This document shows, piece after piece, positions 17,628 through 25,408 of a DNA stretch of 64,000 nt. Numbering within the stretch: the stretch's first letter is position 1; each line of letters starts with the position of its first letter. The notes beneath the pieces are model-generated. The model searched no databases. It was not told where the DNA came from and saw only the letters and a program-made list of their open reading frames with translations. The DNA comes from an uncultured Pseudomonas sp. (GTDB lineage Bacteria; Pseudomonadota; Gammaproteobacteria; Pseudomonadales; Pseudomonadaceae), in NCBI GenBank assembly GCA_943912755.1, contig CALTWF010000002.1, positions 62,001-126,000 on the forward strand, given 5' to 3'. The translations under genes and the position numbers were made by a program.

Positions 17628-18221
17628 GTGACCACCGAGAACCCTCCCCGCCTGCGCCTGGAGCAATACCTGGGCATGCAGATCCGCCGCGAGCGCCAGG
17701 CCCAGGAGCTCAAGCTGGCCGATGTGGCGCGCATCGCCGGGATCAGCCAGGGCATGTTGAGCAAGATCGAGAACGCCCAGGTCTCCACCAGCCTGGATAT
17801 CCTCAGCCGCCTGTGCGACGTGCTGGGCATGCCGATGTCCAAGCTGTTCAGCCAGTACGACCAGCCGGACGGCAGCGCCATCCTGGTCAAGGGTGGCGAA
17901 GGCATGGAAGTGGTGCGCCGCGGCACCGAGAAGGGCCATACCTATCACCTGCTCAACCACACCCGCGGGCCGAAGAAGAACTTCGAGGCGTACATGGTGA
18001 GCATGGATGACGCCAGCGAGGAGTTTCCGACCTTCGCCCACCCGGGCACCGAGTTCCTGCATCTGCTGGAGGGCGAGCTGGTGTACCGGCATGGCAACCA
18101 GCTGTACCACATGCAGGCCGGCGACAGCCTGACCTTCGACGGCGACGTGCCCCATGGGCCGGAGAAGCTGGTGCAGGTGCCGATCAAGCTGTTGTCGATC
18201 ATGAACTACGGCACTGACTGA
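17628..18221 (+). CDS. XRE family regulator with C-terminal cupin sensor domain
   Basis: A 197-residue protein starting at GTG. Residues about 10-70 form an XRE helix-turn-helix (IRRERQAQELKLADVARIAG, then ISQGMLSKIENAQVSTSLDIL). Residues about 110-195 form a cupin_2 barrel with HPGTEFLHLLEGE and GDSLTFDGDVPHGP carrying the usual His/Glu ligand positions. This architecture (PuuR/SutR-like) senses small metabolites, often amines or amino acids. It lies between the divergent gmaS-mgsABC and the downstream purU-folD-mgdABCD arms and is the best candidate for their shared regulator. Confidence 0.9.
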   Translation: MTTENPPRLRLEQYLGMQIRRERQAQELKLADVARIAGISQGMLSKIENAQVSTSLDILSRLCDVLGMPMSKLFSQYDQPDGSAILVKGGEGMEVVRRGTEKGHTYHLLNHTRGPKKNFEAYMVSMDDASEEFPTFAHPGTEFLHLLEGELVYRHGNQLYHMQAGDSLTFDGDVPHGPEKLVQVPIKLLSIMNYGTD

Positions 18222-18240
18222 AGTTCTCTAGTGCCCTTCA

Positions 18241-18327
18241 GGGCCCTATCGCTGGCAAGCCAGCTCCCACAGGTCTCGCGGCGCTTGCCGAACCTTGTGG
18301 GAGCTGGCTTGCCTGCGATGAGGCCCT
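18241..18327. repeat. REP palindrome (GGCTTGCCAGC class)
   Basis: Inverted arms GGGCCCTATCGCTGGCAAGC... and the reverse copy ending GCGATGAGGCCC surround a loop of roughly 26 bases. The right arm has GCCTGCGAT instead of GCCAGCGAT, one mismatch. It separates the regulator from the purU promoter region. Confidence 0.88.
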
Positions 18328-18429
18328 AAGCATCACCACAAAATCCCCCACCCTGAAGTTTCCTCCCAAGATAAAAATTTTCCCCACAGGCTAGACCTGC
18401 ACCTTCCTTTCGCCTATAAAAGCGCAAAA

Positions 18430-18444
18430 GGAATATTTTATTCC
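18430..18444. promoter_or_regulatory. Candidate operator site 4 before purU (GGAATATTTTATTCC)
   Basis: A perfect 15-base palindrome GGAAT-N5-ATTCC sits in an A/T-rich stretch 92 bases before purU. It matches the gmaS-side sites in spacing and arms. The surrounding 18360-18480 region is much more A/T-rich than the coding DNA and probably contains the purU-folD-mgd promoter. Confidence 0.5.
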
Positions 18445-18536
18445 CACGAATAAATAATCTTCACCGACAAAACATCGCTTCACCGCTGAAATTTCCGCCT
18501 TGCGACCGCTGCCGCCACTTCATCCGAGGACCCGAA

Positions 18537-19403
18537 ATGCACCACGCCACCAGCCACTACATCCTCAAGATCAGTTGTCCGGCGACCTCCGGCATCGTCG
18601 CGGCGGTAACCACCTACCTGGCGGAAAAAGGCTGCTACATCAGCGAGATGTCGCAATTCGACGACGACACCAGCGGGCGCTTCTTCATGCGCGCGGTGTT
18701 CCGTTTCAACGACCACTACGAAGGCGACATCGACGAAGTCGAGCAAGGCTTCGACGCCGTGGCCAAGCGCATGGCCATGGACTGGAGCCTGCACGGCAGC
18801 AACCAGCCGATGCGCGTGCTGCTGATGGTCAGCAAGTACGACCACTGCCTGGCCGACCTGCTCTATCGCCACCACAAGGGCGAGATGGACATGCAGATCA
18901 CCGCCATCGTCTCCAACCACCTCGACCTGCGGCCCATGGCCGAGCGCGAGGGCATCCGCTTCATCTACCTGCCGGTAACCAAGGACACCAAGTCGCAGCA
19001 GGAATCGGCGCTGCTGCAGATCGTCGAAGAAACCGGCACCGAGCTGGTGGTCCTAGCCCGCTACATGCAGATCCTCTCCGATGACCTCTGCAAACAGCTT
19101 GCCGGCCGCGCCATCAATATCCACCACTCGTTCCTGCCCGGCTTCAAGGGCGCCAAACCCTACCACCAGGCCTATGCCCGCGGGGTGAAACTGATCGGCG
19201 CCACCGCCCACTACGTCACCTCCGACCTCGACGAGGGCCCGATCATCGAGCAGGAAGTGCAGCGCGTGGACCACGCCTACCTGGCCGACGACCTGGTCAG
19301 CGTAGGCCGCGATACCGAAACCGTAGCCCTGTCCAAGGCGGTGAAATACCACCTTGAGCACCGGGTGTTCCTCAATGGCGACCGCACGGTGATCTTCCGG
19401 TGA
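18537..19403 (+). CDS. purU: Formyltetrahydrofolate deformylase
   Basis: A 288-residue enzyme with an N-terminal ACT domain (residues 8-85: YILKISCPATSGIVAAVTTY) and a C-terminal formyltransferase fold with AINIHHSFLPGFKGAKPYHQ (the Asn-x-His catalytic pair) and SDLDEGPII (catalytic Asp). It hydrolyses 10-formyl-THF to formate and THF. In this operon it would drain the C1 units released by the downstream oxidase and recycle THF. Its TGA overlaps the GTG start of folD in GTGA, showing translational coupling. Confidence 0.95.
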   Translation: MHHATSHYILKISCPATSGIVAAVTTYLAEKGCYISEMSQFDDDTSGRFFMRAVFRFNDHYEGDIDEVEQGFDAVAKRMAMDWSLHGSNQPMRVLLMVSKYDHCLADLLYRHHKGEMDMQITAIVSNHLDLRPMAEREGIRFIYLPVTKDTKSQQESALLQIVEETGTELVVLARYMQILSDDLCKQLAGRAINIHHSFLPGFKGAKPYHQAYARGVKLIGATAHYVTSDLDEGPIIEQEVQRVDHAYLADDLVSVGRDTETVALSKAVKYHLEHRVFLNGDRTVIFR

Positions 19404-20293
19404 ATACTCCAGCCCCCATCAAGTTGATCGACGGCAAGGCCGCCGCCGCCCGCGTGCTCGCCGAAGTAAAGGCGCAGGTCGCGGACATGAAGACCCAGGG
19501 CATCGCCCCGGGCCTGACCGTGGTGCTGGTCGGCGAAGACCCGGCCAGCCAGGTCTATGTGCGCAACAAGGTGCTGCGCGCCGAGGAATGCGGCATCCAG
19601 TCCCGCGAACACCGCCTGCCGGCGGACACCAGCGAGGCCTCGCTGCTCGGCCTGATCGGCGAACTGAACGGCGACGCCAGCGTCCACGGCATCCTCGTGC
19701 AGTTGCCGCTGCCGGGGCATATCAATGAAACCCGCGTGCTCCAGGCCATCGACCCGCTCAAGGACGTCGACGGTTTCCACGCCGAAAACGTCGGCGGCCT
19801 CAGCCAGGGCCGCGATGTACTGACGCCCTGCACCCCGGCCGGCTGCATGCGCCTGCTGGAAGACTGCATGGGCGATATCAGCGGCAAGCACGCCGTGGTG
19901 ATCGGCCGCTCCAACATCGTCGGCAAACCGATGGCCGCCCTGCTGCTCAAGGCCCATTGCACGGTGACCGTGGTCCACTCGCGCAGCGCCAACCTGAAGG
20001 AGCTGTGCCGCCAGGCCGACATCGTCGTCGCCGCCGTCGGCCGCCCGCGCCTGGTGGACGCTGACTGGCTCAAGCCCGGCGCGGTGGTGATCGATGTCGG
20101 CATCAACCGCATCACCGAAGGCGAGCGCTCGCGGCTGGTCGGCGACGTCGATTTCGACAGCGCCCTGCCCAAGGTCGCGGCCATCACTCCGGTGCCCGGT
20201 GGCGTCGGGCCGATGACCATCGCCTTCCTGATGAAAAACACCCTGACCGCCGCGCGCCTGCAACAGGAGGCCCCATGCCCTTCAATCTCCTGA
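19400..20293 (+). CDS. folD: Bifunctional methylene-THF dehydrogenase / methenyl-THF cyclohydrolase
   Basis: A 297-residue enzyme starting at GTG. The catalytic Tyr and Lys lie in VYVRNKVLRAEECG, the folate-site segment is ILVQLPLPGHI, and GRSNIVGKPMAALL and TPVPGGVGPMTIAFL bind NADP. It oxidises 5,10-methylene-THF to 10-formyl-THF. Pseudomonas has a housekeeping folD elsewhere, so this copy is probably pathway-dedicated. It overlaps purU by four bases and mgdA by nineteen, placing it between C1 release and formate formation. Confidence 0.95.
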   Translation: MNTPAPIKLIDGKAAAARVLAEVKAQVADMKTQGIAPGLTVVLVGEDPASQVYVRNKVLRAEECGIQSREHRLPADTSEASLLGLIGELNGDASVHGILVQLPLPGHINETRVLQAIDPLKDVDGFHAENVGGLSQGRDVLTPCTPAGCMRLLEDCMGDISGKHAVVIGRSNIVGKPMAALLLKAHCTVTVVHSRSANLKELCRQADIVVAAVGRPRLVDADWLKPGAVVIDVGINRITEGERSRLVGDVDFDSALPKVAAITPVPGGVGPMTIAFLMKNTLTAARLQQEAPCPSIS

Positions 20294-21516
20294 AATACGG
20301 CCTCAGCTCCGAGTACCCGGCGGAAGTCGACCTGCCGCCGCCGACCGAACTGAAATCCTCCTACGACGTGGTGATCATCGGCGCCGGCGGTCATGGCCTG
20401 GCCATCGCCTACTACCTGTCGAAGTACCACGGCATCACCAATGTGGCGGTGCTGGAGAAGTCCTACCTGGGCGGCGGCAACACCGCGCGCAACACCGCGG
20501 TGATCCGCTCCAACTACCTGACCAGCGAGGGCGTGCGCTTCTATATCGAGTCGGTGCGGATGTTCCAGGAGCTGTCCAACGAGTTCGATTTCAACATCAT
20601 GTACTCCGAGCGCGGCCAGCTGACCCTGGCCCACACCGACGCCACGGTGCGCGCCTTCCGCCAGCGCGCCGAAGTGAACAAGCACTTCGGCGGCCGCACC
20701 GAGATGATCGACCGCCAGCAGATCCGCGAGCTGGTGCCGACCCTCAACCTCGACCCCGGCCACATCCCGGTACTCGCCGGGCTCTGGCACATCGACGGCG
20801 CCACCGCCCGCCACGACGCCGTGGCCTGGGGCTACGCCAAGCAGGCGGCCAAGCGCGGCGTGGAAATCCACCAGCTCACCGAAGTGCAGGACCTGGTGAT
20901 CGAGAACGGCCGCATCACCGCGGTGAAGACCAACCGTGGCACGGTCAAGTGCGGCTGCGCGGTGCAGGCCATCGCCGGCGCCAGCTCGCTGATGCTGAAG
21001 AAGGCCGGGATCCGCGCGCCGATCCACACCTATCCGCTGCAAGCCATGGTCACCCAGCCGTTCAAGCCGTTCCTCGACCCGCTGGTGAGCTCGTCGGCCC
21101 TGCACTGCTACGTGCAGCAGACCAGCCGCGGCGAGATCGTCTTCGGCGGCGGCTCCGACCCCTACCCGCTGTACAACACCCGCTCGACCCTGGACCTCAA
21201 GGAAAGCCTGCTGGCCCACGCCATCGAGATGTTCCCGTTCATGGCCAACGCCAAGCTGATGCGCCAGTGGGCCGGGATCACCGACATGACCCCGGACTAC
21301 AGCCCGATCATGGGCCTGTCGCCGGTGAAGAATTACTACCTCGATGCCGGCTGGGGCACCTGGGGCTTCAAGTCGACGCCGATCTGCGGCAAGACCATGG
21401 CCGAGCTGGTGGCCAGCGGCGGCCGCGTGCCGGAGCTGATCAAGCCGTTCGCCCTCGAACGCTTCAGCACCTTTCAGCAGGTCAACGAGATGGGCGCCAC
21501 GGCGGCCAGCCACTAA
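20275..21516 (+). CDS. mgdA: N-methylglutamate dehydrogenase / sarcosine oxidase beta-like subunit
   Basis: A 413-residue flavoprotein of the DAO fold. The FAD dinucleotide motif is DVVIIGAGGHGLAIAYYLSKY (residues about 31-51), followed by GGNTARNTAVIRSNYL as in SoxB. His180 in TARHDAVAWG corresponds to the histidine that carries covalent FMN in heterotetrameric sarcosine oxidases. The beta subunit oxidises the N-methyl group of the substrate. With gmaS and mgsABC in the same block, N-methylglutamate is the more likely substrate than sarcosine; the usual glyA partner of sarcosine operons is absent. Its start lies inside the end of folD. Confidence 0.83.
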   Translation: MPFNLLKYGLSSEYPAEVDLPPPTELKSSYDVVIIGAGGHGLAIAYYLSKYHGITNVAVLEKSYLGGGNTARNTAVIRSNYLTSEGVRFYIESVRMFQELSNEFDFNIMYSERGQLTLAHTDATVRAFRQRAEVNKHFGGRTEMIDRQQIRELVPTLNLDPGHIPVLAGLWHIDGATARHDAVAWGYAKQAAKRGVEIHQLTEVQDLVIENGRITAVKTNRGTVKCGCAVQAIAGASSLMLKKAGIRAPIHTYPLQAMVTQPFKPFLDPLVSSSALHCYVQQTSRGEIVFGGGSDPYPLYNTRSTLDLKESLLAHAIEMFPFMANAKLMRQWAGITDMTPDYSPIMGLSPVKNYYLDAGWGTWGFKSTPICGKTMAELVASGGRVPELIKPFALERFSTFQQVNEMGATAASH

Positions 21517-21526
21517 GGGGAATGCC

Positions 21527-21829
21527 ATGAAGATCATGAATTGCCCGCTCAACGGGCCGCGCAATATCAGCGAGTTCACCTACGGCGGCGAGTTCAAGGT
21601 GATGCCCGACCCGGCCACCTGCTCCGACGCCGAATGGGCCGACTACGTGTTCAACAGCGACAACGAGGCCGGGGTGGTCCGCGAGTGGTGGATGCACAAC
21701 GCCTCCAGCTACTGGTTCCTCGCCGAGCGCCACACGGTCACCGACCAGATCCTTCGCACCTTCGACGCCAGGGAAGTGTTCAACCAGCGCGTCGATTTCG
21801 CCGCCCCCGTCCAGGAGATCGCCGGATGA
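21527..21829 (+). CDS. mgdB: N-methylglutamate dehydrogenase / sarcosine oxidase delta-like subunit
   Basis: A 100-residue small subunit starting MKIMNCPLNGPRNISEF. The fold is recognisable from CSDAEWADYVFNSDNEAGVVREWW and the C-terminal RTFDAREVFN. Sarcosine oxidase delta chains bind zinc with an N-terminal CxxC and a later HxxxC. Here only Cys6 and His57 remain; the partners are Asn9 and Ser61. It starts ten bases after mgdA stops and its TGA overlaps the mgdC ATG by four bases. It presumably stabilises the tetramer rather than catalysing. Confidence 0.85.
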   Translation: MKIMNCPLNGPRNISEFTYGGEFKVMPDPATCSDAEWADYVFNSDNEAGVVREWWMHNASSYWFLAERHTVTDQILRTFDAREVFNQRVDFAAPVQEIAG

Positions 21830-24723
21830 GCCGCCTCCCCGCCCCCATGGGCCTGCTGATCGACCGCGAGCAGCCCCTGCGTTTCAGTTTCGATGGCAGC
21901 GATTACCAGGGCTTTGCCGGCGACAGCATCGCCAGCGCCCTGCTCGCCAACGGCCGCTGGCTGCTCTCGCGCTCGTTCAAATACCACCGCCCGCGCGGCC
22001 CGCTGACCATGGCCGGACAGGATGCCAACACCCTGGTGCAGTTGCCGGACGAACCCAACGTGCTGGCCGACGCCCAGGTGCTCGCCGCCGGCATGACGGT
22101 GACCGGGCAGAACTTCAACGGCTCGCTGGACAGCGACCGCGACGCCTACCTCGGCAAGTTCTCGCGTTTCATGCCGGTGGGCTTCTACTACCGCTCGTTC
22201 TTCAAGCCCAAGGGCATGTGGAAGATCTGGGAGCCGCTGATCCGCAAAAAGGCCGGCCTCGGCGTGCTCGACCTGAACTTCAAGCCGCAGTACTACGACA
22301 AGGCCTATCTGTTCGTTGATGTCGCCGTGATCGGCGCCGGCCCGGCCGGCCTCAGCGCCGCCCTCACCGCCGCCAATGCCGGCGCGCGGGTGCTGCTGAT
22401 CGAACAGCAGGCCGTGCTCGGCGGCTCGCTGACCTACGCCCGCTTCGATATCGAAGGCCAGCGCGCCGACGCCCTGCGCCGCGAGCTGCTGGCCGCCATC
22501 GAAGGCCACGCCAATATCCAGGTGCTGACCCGGGCCACCTGCAATGCCTGGTTCACCGACAACTACCTGCCGGTGATCCAGGGCAAGCGCATGTACAAGG
22601 TACGCGCCAGCCAATGCATCGTCGCCGCCGGCTCGTTCGACCAGCCGGTGGTGTTCCGCAACAACGATCTGCCGGGGGTGATGCTGGCCAGCGCCGCGCA
22701 GCGGCTGATGAAGCTGTACGCGGTGAAGCCGGGCAAATGCGGCGTGGTGCTGACCGGCAACGACGACGGCTACCTCGCCGCCCTCGACCTGGCCGAACAG
22801 GGCGTGCAGGTCGCCGCGCTGGTGGACATGCGCCAGCAGCCCGCCGACATGAACCTGAAAGTGGCCCTGGAGAAACGCGGCATCCCGGTACACCTGGGCA
22901 GCACCGTCTACGAGGCCCTGCATGAGAAAGGCATGCGCCATGTCAGCGGCGTGGAAATCCGCCGTATCACCGCGCAAGGCAAGGTGGCCGAGCAAGGCCT
23001 GACCCTGGCCTGCGACCTGCTGTGCATGTCCGCCGGCTACATGCCGGTCTATCAACTGCTGTGCCAGGCCGGTGGCAAGCTGGCCTATGACGAGCAACGC
23101 GCCGAGTTCGCCATCAGCGGTCTGCCGGAGGGGCTGAACGTCGCCGGCTCGGTGAACGGTCGCCATCAGCTGGACAACGTGCTGCTCGACGGCAGCCGGG
23201 TCGCTGCCGCCGCGGTACAGGCACTGGGACTGGAGCCGGGCGTGGGTGCCGTGGAGTTCACCGGCGAGGCGCGGGTCAACTTCGAGTGGCCGATCTTCGC
23301 CCACCCGAAAGGCAAGGACTTCGTCGACTTCGACGAAGACCTGCAAGTGCGCGATATCGTCAACGCCACCCGCCATGGCTACCGCGACGTGCAGTTGGTC
23401 AAGCGCTTCTCCACCGTCGGCATGGGGCCGTCGCAAGGCCGTCATTCGGCACTGCCGACCGCGCGCCTGGTGGCCCAGGCGACTGGCCGCAGCATCAGCG
23501 AAACCGGGGTGACCACTGCGCGCCCGCCGTTCGAGGCGGAGAAGCTGGCGCATGTCGCCGGGCGTGCCTTCGACCCGTATCGGCAGACCGCCATGCACAG
23601 CCGCCATGTCGCCGCCGGCGCCAAGCTGATGCCCGCCGGCATCTGGCAGCGCCCGGCGTTCTACGGCAAAGCGAACGAACGTGAGCGCTGCATGCAGGAC
23701 GAAGTGCGCCATGTGCGGGAGAAGGTCGGCATTATCGATGTTTCGACCCTCGGCGGCCTCGACGTGCGCGGCCCGGATGCCGCCGAACTGCTGGAGCGCA
23801 TGTACACCATGCCGTTCGCCAAGCAACCGGTCGGCCGTACCCGCTACGGCCTGATGACCAACGAACACGGCGTGGTGATCGACGATGGCGTGATCGCCCG
23901 CCTGGCCGAACGGCACTTCTACGTGACCGCCACCACCAGCGGCGTCGACCGCATCTACCAGCAGATGCTCAAGTGGAACGCGCAATGGCGCCTGGACGTG
24001 GATATCGCCAACGTCACCGCGGCGCTGGCGGCGGTGAACGTCGCCGGGCCACTGTCGCGCAAGGTAATGGAAAAGGTGTGCGGCGACGTCGACCTGTCCG
24101 CCGAGGGCTTCCCCTATCTCGGGGTGCGCACCGGCAGCGTGGCCGGGATTCCGGCGCGGCTGATGCGGGTCGGTTTCGTTGGCGAGCTGGGCTATGAAAT
24201 CCACGTGCCCGCCCGCCATGGCGGCAAGCTGTGGGATGTGCTGATGGAAGCCGGGGCCGAGTTCGGCATCCGCCCGTTCGGCGTGGAGAGCCAGCGCCTG
24301 CTGCGCCTGGAAAAGGGCCACGTGATCATCAGCCAGGACACCGATGGCATGACCCACCCGGGCGAGATCGACATGCAGTGGGCGATCGGCCGCAAGAAGC
24401 CGTTCTTCGTCGGCAAGCGCTCCATCGAGATCCTCGAACGCCAGCCGCTCAAGCGCAAACTGGTCGGCTTCAGCCTGCCCAAGGGCAGCAGCCAGCCGCT
24501 GGAAGGCCACCTGGTGCTCAAGGGGGCGGACATCAGCGGCAACGTCACCTCCTGCGAATACTCGACCACCCTTGGCCAGATCATCGGCCTGGCCTATGCC
24601 GGCGCCGACCAGGCCGAGCCGGGCATGCGCATTCCGATCCGCGTCGAAGGTGGCGAGGTGGTGCAGGCCACCGTGGTGAAACTGCCGTTCTTCGATCCCG
24701 ACAACCAGCGCCAGGAGCTCTGA
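21826..24723 (+). CDS. mgdC: N-methylglutamate dehydrogenase / sarcosine oxidase alpha-like subunit
   Basis: A 965-residue protein, somewhat shorter than the roughly 1000-residue sarcosine oxidase alpha chains. In order: a Fer2_4-like N-domain (residues about 10-90, GYAGDTLASALL-type segment QGFAGDSIASALLANG), a dinucleotide-binding region with VAVIGAGPAGLSAALTAANA near residue 167, and a C-terminal GcvT-like THF-binding domain from about residue 600 (EKVGIIDVSTLGGLDVRGPD...). The last domain captures formaldehyde as 5,10-methylene-THF. The start at 21826 is set by the four-base ATGA overlap with the delta gene; an upstream open frame covers that gene and is rejected. Confidence 0.87.
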   Translation: MSRLPAPMGLLIDREQPLRFSFDGSDYQGFAGDSIASALLANGRWLLSRSFKYHRPRGPLTMAGQDANTLVQLPDEPNVLADAQVLAAGMTVTGQNFNGSLDSDRDAYLGKFSRFMPVGFYYRSFFKPKGMWKIWEPLIRKKAGLGVLDLNFKPQYYDKAYLFVDVAVIGAGPAGLSAALTAANAGARVLLIEQQAVLGGSLTYARFDIEGQRADALRRELLAAIEGHANIQVLTRATCNAWFTDNYLPVIQGKRMYKVRASQCIVAAGSFDQPVVFRNNDLPGVMLASAAQRLMKLYAVKPGKCGVVLTGNDDGYLAALDLAEQGVQVAALVDMRQQPADMNLKVALEKRGIPVHLGSTVYEALHEKGMRHVSGVEIRRITAQGKVAEQGLTLACDLLCMSAGYMPVYQLLCQAGGKLAYDEQRAEFAISGLPEGLNVAGSVNGRHQLDNVLLDGSRVAAAAVQALGLEPGVGAVEFTGEARVNFEWPIFAHPKGKDFVDFDEDLQVRDIVNATRHGYRDVQLVKRFSTVGMGPSQGRHSALPTARLVAQATGRSISETGVTTARPPFEAEKLAHVAGRAFDPYRQTAMHSRHVAAGAKLMPAGIWQRPAFYGKANERERCMQDEVRHVREKVGIIDVSTLGGLDVRGPDAAELLERMYTMPFAKQPVGRTRYGLMTNEHGVVIDDGVIARLAERHFYVTATTSGVDRIYQQMLKWNAQWRLDVDIANVTAALAAVNVAGPLSRKVMEKVCGDVDLSAEGFPYLGVRTGSVAGIPARLMRVGFVGELGYEIHVPARHGGKLWDVLMEAGAEFGIRPFGVESQRLLRLEKGHVIISQDTDGMTHPGEIDMQWAIGRKKPFFVGKRSIEILERQPLKRKLVGFSLPKGSSQPLEGHLVLKGADISGNVTSCEYSTTLGQIIGLAYAGADQAEPGMRIPIRVEGGEVVQATVVKLPFFDPDNQRQEL

Positions 24724-24726
24724 GCC

Positions 24727-25296
24727 ATGACCAGTCTCAATCCTATCGAGCGCTGCGCGCTCATCGACCTCACCGATCTGCCGCGGGTCGGTTTCCGTGG
24801 CGTGGATGCCGCCGACTGGCTGACGGCGCGTGGTTATGCGCTGCCGGAGGCGCCCAACCGGGCCGTGCTGGGTGACGACGGCACGCTGGTGGCGCGGTTG
24901 TCGCAGACCGAGTACTTCCTGCTGGGCAGCCTGGCCGATCGGGGGCAGCGGATTGCCGGCGAAGAGGCCGGCTGGGCGTTGGGGGAGCAGCGCAACTACC
25001 TGCTGCCGCGCCAGGACAGCCATGCCTGGGTGCAGTTGTCCGGCCGGCATATTGCCGAGGTGATGGCCAAGCTCTGCGGCGTGGACCTGCGCCCGCAGGC
25101 CTTCCCCGTCGGCAGCGTGGCGCAGACTTCGGTGGCACGGCTCAATGCCATCGTGATCAATGCCGGGAGTGCCGAGTTGCCGCGCTTCCACATCCTGTTC
25201 GACCGGGCGTCGCTGGAGTACTTCCAGGCGGCGCTGCTGGATGCCATGGGGGAATTTGGCGGGTTGCCGGTGAGTCTGGACGAACTGCTGGGCTGA
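24727..25296 (+). CDS. mgdD: N-methylglutamate dehydrogenase / sarcosine oxidase gamma-like subunit
   Basis: A 189-residue protein matching the SoxG family, a GcvT/YgfZ-like fold: MTSLNPIERCALIDLTDLPRVGF at the start, ARLSQTEYFLLGSL, and WVQLSGRHIAEVMAKLCGVD. It completes the alpha-beta-gamma-delta set and lies three bases after mgdC. The gamma chain contacts the alpha subunit near the THF chamber in solved sarcosine oxidases. It is the last gene of the purU-folD-mgdABCD operon; a REP follows. Confidence 0.84.
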   Translation: MTSLNPIERCALIDLTDLPRVGFRGVDAADWLTARGYALPEAPNRAVLGDDGTLVARLSQTEYFLLGSLADRGQRIAGEEAGWALGEQRNYLLPRQDSHAWVQLSGRHIAEVMAKLCGVDLRPQAFPVGSVAQTSVARLNAIVINAGSAELPRFHILFDRASLEYFQAALLDAMGEFGGLPVSLDELLG

Positions 25297-25299
25297 TCC

Positions 25300-25384
25300 G
25301 GCCCTATCGCTGGCAAGCCAGCTCCCACAGGTCCAGCGGTGCACACGGCCTCTGTGGGAGCTGGCTTGCCAGCGATGAGGCCCT
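25300..25384. repeat. REP palindrome (GGCTTGCCAGC class)
   Basis: Inverted arms starting GGCCCTATCGCTGG and ending CCAGCGATGAGGCCC lie between mgdD and the IclR gene. The structure probably protects or closes the mgd transcript. Confidence 0.9.
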
Positions 25385-25408
25385 AACCAACAACACAGGA
25401 TCTCCGGC

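Noticed and set aside
20275..25296. Plain sarcosine oxidase operon (soxBDAG) for glycine betaine catabolism
   Set aside because: The glyA-soxBDAG-purU order usual for sarcosine operons is absent, the delta chain lacks the zinc cysteines, and gmaS-mgsABC sits in the same block. Sarcosine use is not fully excluded, so it stays as an alternative.
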